Assembly: GCA_008080565.1 (NCBI GenBank)
Contig: VIKE01000001.1
Span: forward strand, 60,534-124,533
Direction: 5' to 3'
From: Rhodocyclaceae bacterium
Lineage (GTDB): Bacteria > Pseudomonadota > Gammaproteobacteria > Burkholderiales > Rhodocyclaceae
Length of the DNA stretch: 64,000 nucleotides
A program made the translations under genes and the position numbers. Positions 63,020 to 64,000 of this stretch are shown piece after piece; positions within the stretch are counted from its first letter, which is position 1; each line of letters starts with the position of its first letter. The notes below the pieces were generated by a model. It saw only the letters and a list, made by a program, of their open reading frames with translations. It ran no database searches and was not told the DNA's origin.

Positions 63020-64000
63020 TCAGTCGTCCTCTCGAGCATCCTGCTTTCCGGCGGCCCGGTCGAGTTGCCGGAAGTGGGCCAGGCGCTCGCCGATGCGTGC
63101 TTCCACGCCCCTTGGCGTGGGCTGGTAGAAACGCGGGTCGCGAGGCAGTTCGTCGGGGAAGTAGCGTTCGCCGGCGGCATAGGCCTCCGGCTCGTCGTGG
63201 GCATACCGGTATTCCCGGCCGAAGCCCAGTTCCTTCATGAGCTTGGTGGGGGCGTTGCGCAGGTGCACCGGTACCGGACGGGAGCCGTCCTCGGCGACGA
63301 AACGTTTGGCTGCGCCGAATGCGGCGTAGACGGCGTTGCTCTTGGGGGCGCAGGCGAGATAGATGACCGCCTGGGCGAGGGCCAGCTCGCCTTCCGGGCT
63401 GCCCAGGCGCTCGTAGGTGGCCACGGCTTCGAGGGCGGTGTTGAGGGCGCGCGGATCGGCCAGGCCGACGTCCTCCACGGCCATGCGCAGGATACGGCGG
63501 CCCAGGTAAAGGGGATCGGCGCCGCCGTCCAGCATGCGGCAGAACCAGTACAGGGACGCGTCGGGATTGGAGCCGCGCACCGATTTGTGCAGGGCGGAGA
63601 TCTGGTCGTAGAAGGCGTCGCCGCCCTTGTCGAAGCGGCGCCGGGAAGGGGCCAGGGCCTCGCCGACGAAGGCGGCGTCGGCGCTTTCACGTCCCGCCGC
63701 CCGCATGGCGGTGGCGAGCTGTTCCAGCAGGTTGAGCAGGCGGCGGCCATCGCCGTCGGCCTGCGCCAGCAGCAACTTGCCGCCCTCTTCCTCCAGGGCG
63801 ATGCCCAGCCCGCCCAGGCTGAGCGCCCGCTCCAGCAAGGCTGCCAGGCCGGCCTCGTCGAGGGACTTCAGCACATAGACCTGGGCGCGGGAGAGGAGGG
63901 CGCCCACCACCTCGAAGGAAGGGTTCTCGGTGGTGGCGCCGATGAAGGTGATGAGGCCCGACTCCACATGCGGCAGGAACGCGTCCTGCTGGCTTTTGTT
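63020..64000 (-). CDS. rarA: RarA (MgsA) AAA+ ATPase, partial
   Basis: RarA acts at stalled replication forks. The window holds its C-terminal 326 residues; the frame is open to base 64000 ([15 protein letters not shown] at the cut), so the Walker motifs lie outside. Visible are the sensor-1 region [20 protein letters not shown], the arginine-finger region [27 protein letters not shown], and the tetramerisation domain with [20 protein letters not shown] and [19 protein letters not shown]. It is transcribed toward rpsB. Confidence 0.95.
   Translation of the reverse strand, partial: NKSQQDAFLPHVESGLITFIGATTENPSFEVVGALLSRAQVYVLKSLDEAGLAALLERALSLGGLGIALEEEGGKLLLAQADGDGRRLLNLLEQLATAMRAAGRESADAAFVGEALAPSRRRFDKGGDAFYDQISALHKSVRGSNPDASLYWFCRMLDGGADPLYLGRRILRMAVEDVGLADPRALNTALEAVATYERLGSPEGELALAQAVIYLACAPKSNAVYAAFGAAKRFVAEDGSRPVPVHLRNAPTKLMKELGFGREYRYAHDEPEAYAAGERYFPDELPRDPRFYQPTPRGVEARIGERLAHFRQLDRAAGKQDAREDD

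Overview
The window reads as a chromosomal segment of a high-GC betaproteobacterium. The strongest evidence is the block rpsB-tsf-pyrH-frr-uppS-cdsA-dxr-rseP-bamA-skp-lpxD-fabZ-lpxA-lpxB-rnhB on the minus strand (62852 down to 48540), together with ppsR/ppsA, mlaA, a type I queF and H+-type motAB. The exact genus cannot be fixed because no rRNA is present; a Rhodocyclales/Nitrosomonadales-like organism is an inference only.

Positions 1-9200 form an accessory element that is visibly less GC-rich than the rest. It holds the end of an F-type conjugation (type IV secretion) operon, traU-trbC-(traN-like)-traN-small secreted protein, followed by an HU protein, a HipBA toxin-antitoxin module, a Lar-like zinc-ribbon protein, a small HTH protein and a DnaQ-type exonuclease. 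Its right edge carries a cluster of GACGGTAT motifs before the chromosome resumes at a perfect bidirectional terminator (9288-9313).

Positions 9300-32000 are core chromosome: an EF-G paralogue, a candidate small RNA, a GYF-like/pentapeptide-repeat membrane protein, a SPOUT RNA methyltransferase, the PEP synthase pair ppsR/ppsA, an HDOD-histidine kinase paired with a REC-PAS-GGDEF-EAL regulator, an RND efflux pair, mfd, and an FGGY kinase overlapping a probable atypical PilZ protein. Positions 32000-36600 are a second accessory pocket: a Phd/PIN toxin-antitoxin pair and then a relic integron. The integron has a truncated intI reading leftward, an attI-like junction, and cassettes reading rightward that carry DUF4160/DUF2442, a metallo-beta-lactamase-fold protein and YefM/YoeB. 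A frameshifted glycerophosphodiester phosphodiesterase follows.

Positions 36700-48500 hold mlaA with a coupled alpha/beta hydrolase, queF, smc, a PilJ-type diguanylate cyclase, an HDOD/GAF protein, a membrane methyltransferase and motAB. Positions 48500-64000 are the lipid A / outer-membrane / isoprenoid / translation block, closed by rarA running off the end.

The most striking observation is a family of GC-rich paired palindromes (arms CCCCTCCCCCGC / GCGGGGGAGGGG) that sits inside coding sequence: twice in mfd and once in smc. Each time the reading frame stays open and each time it is read in the same frame, giving the peptide pattern LPSPA-GG...GEG...P-PPxAGEG. The relic integron and the C-rich small-RNA candidate at 11621-11723 come next in interest.
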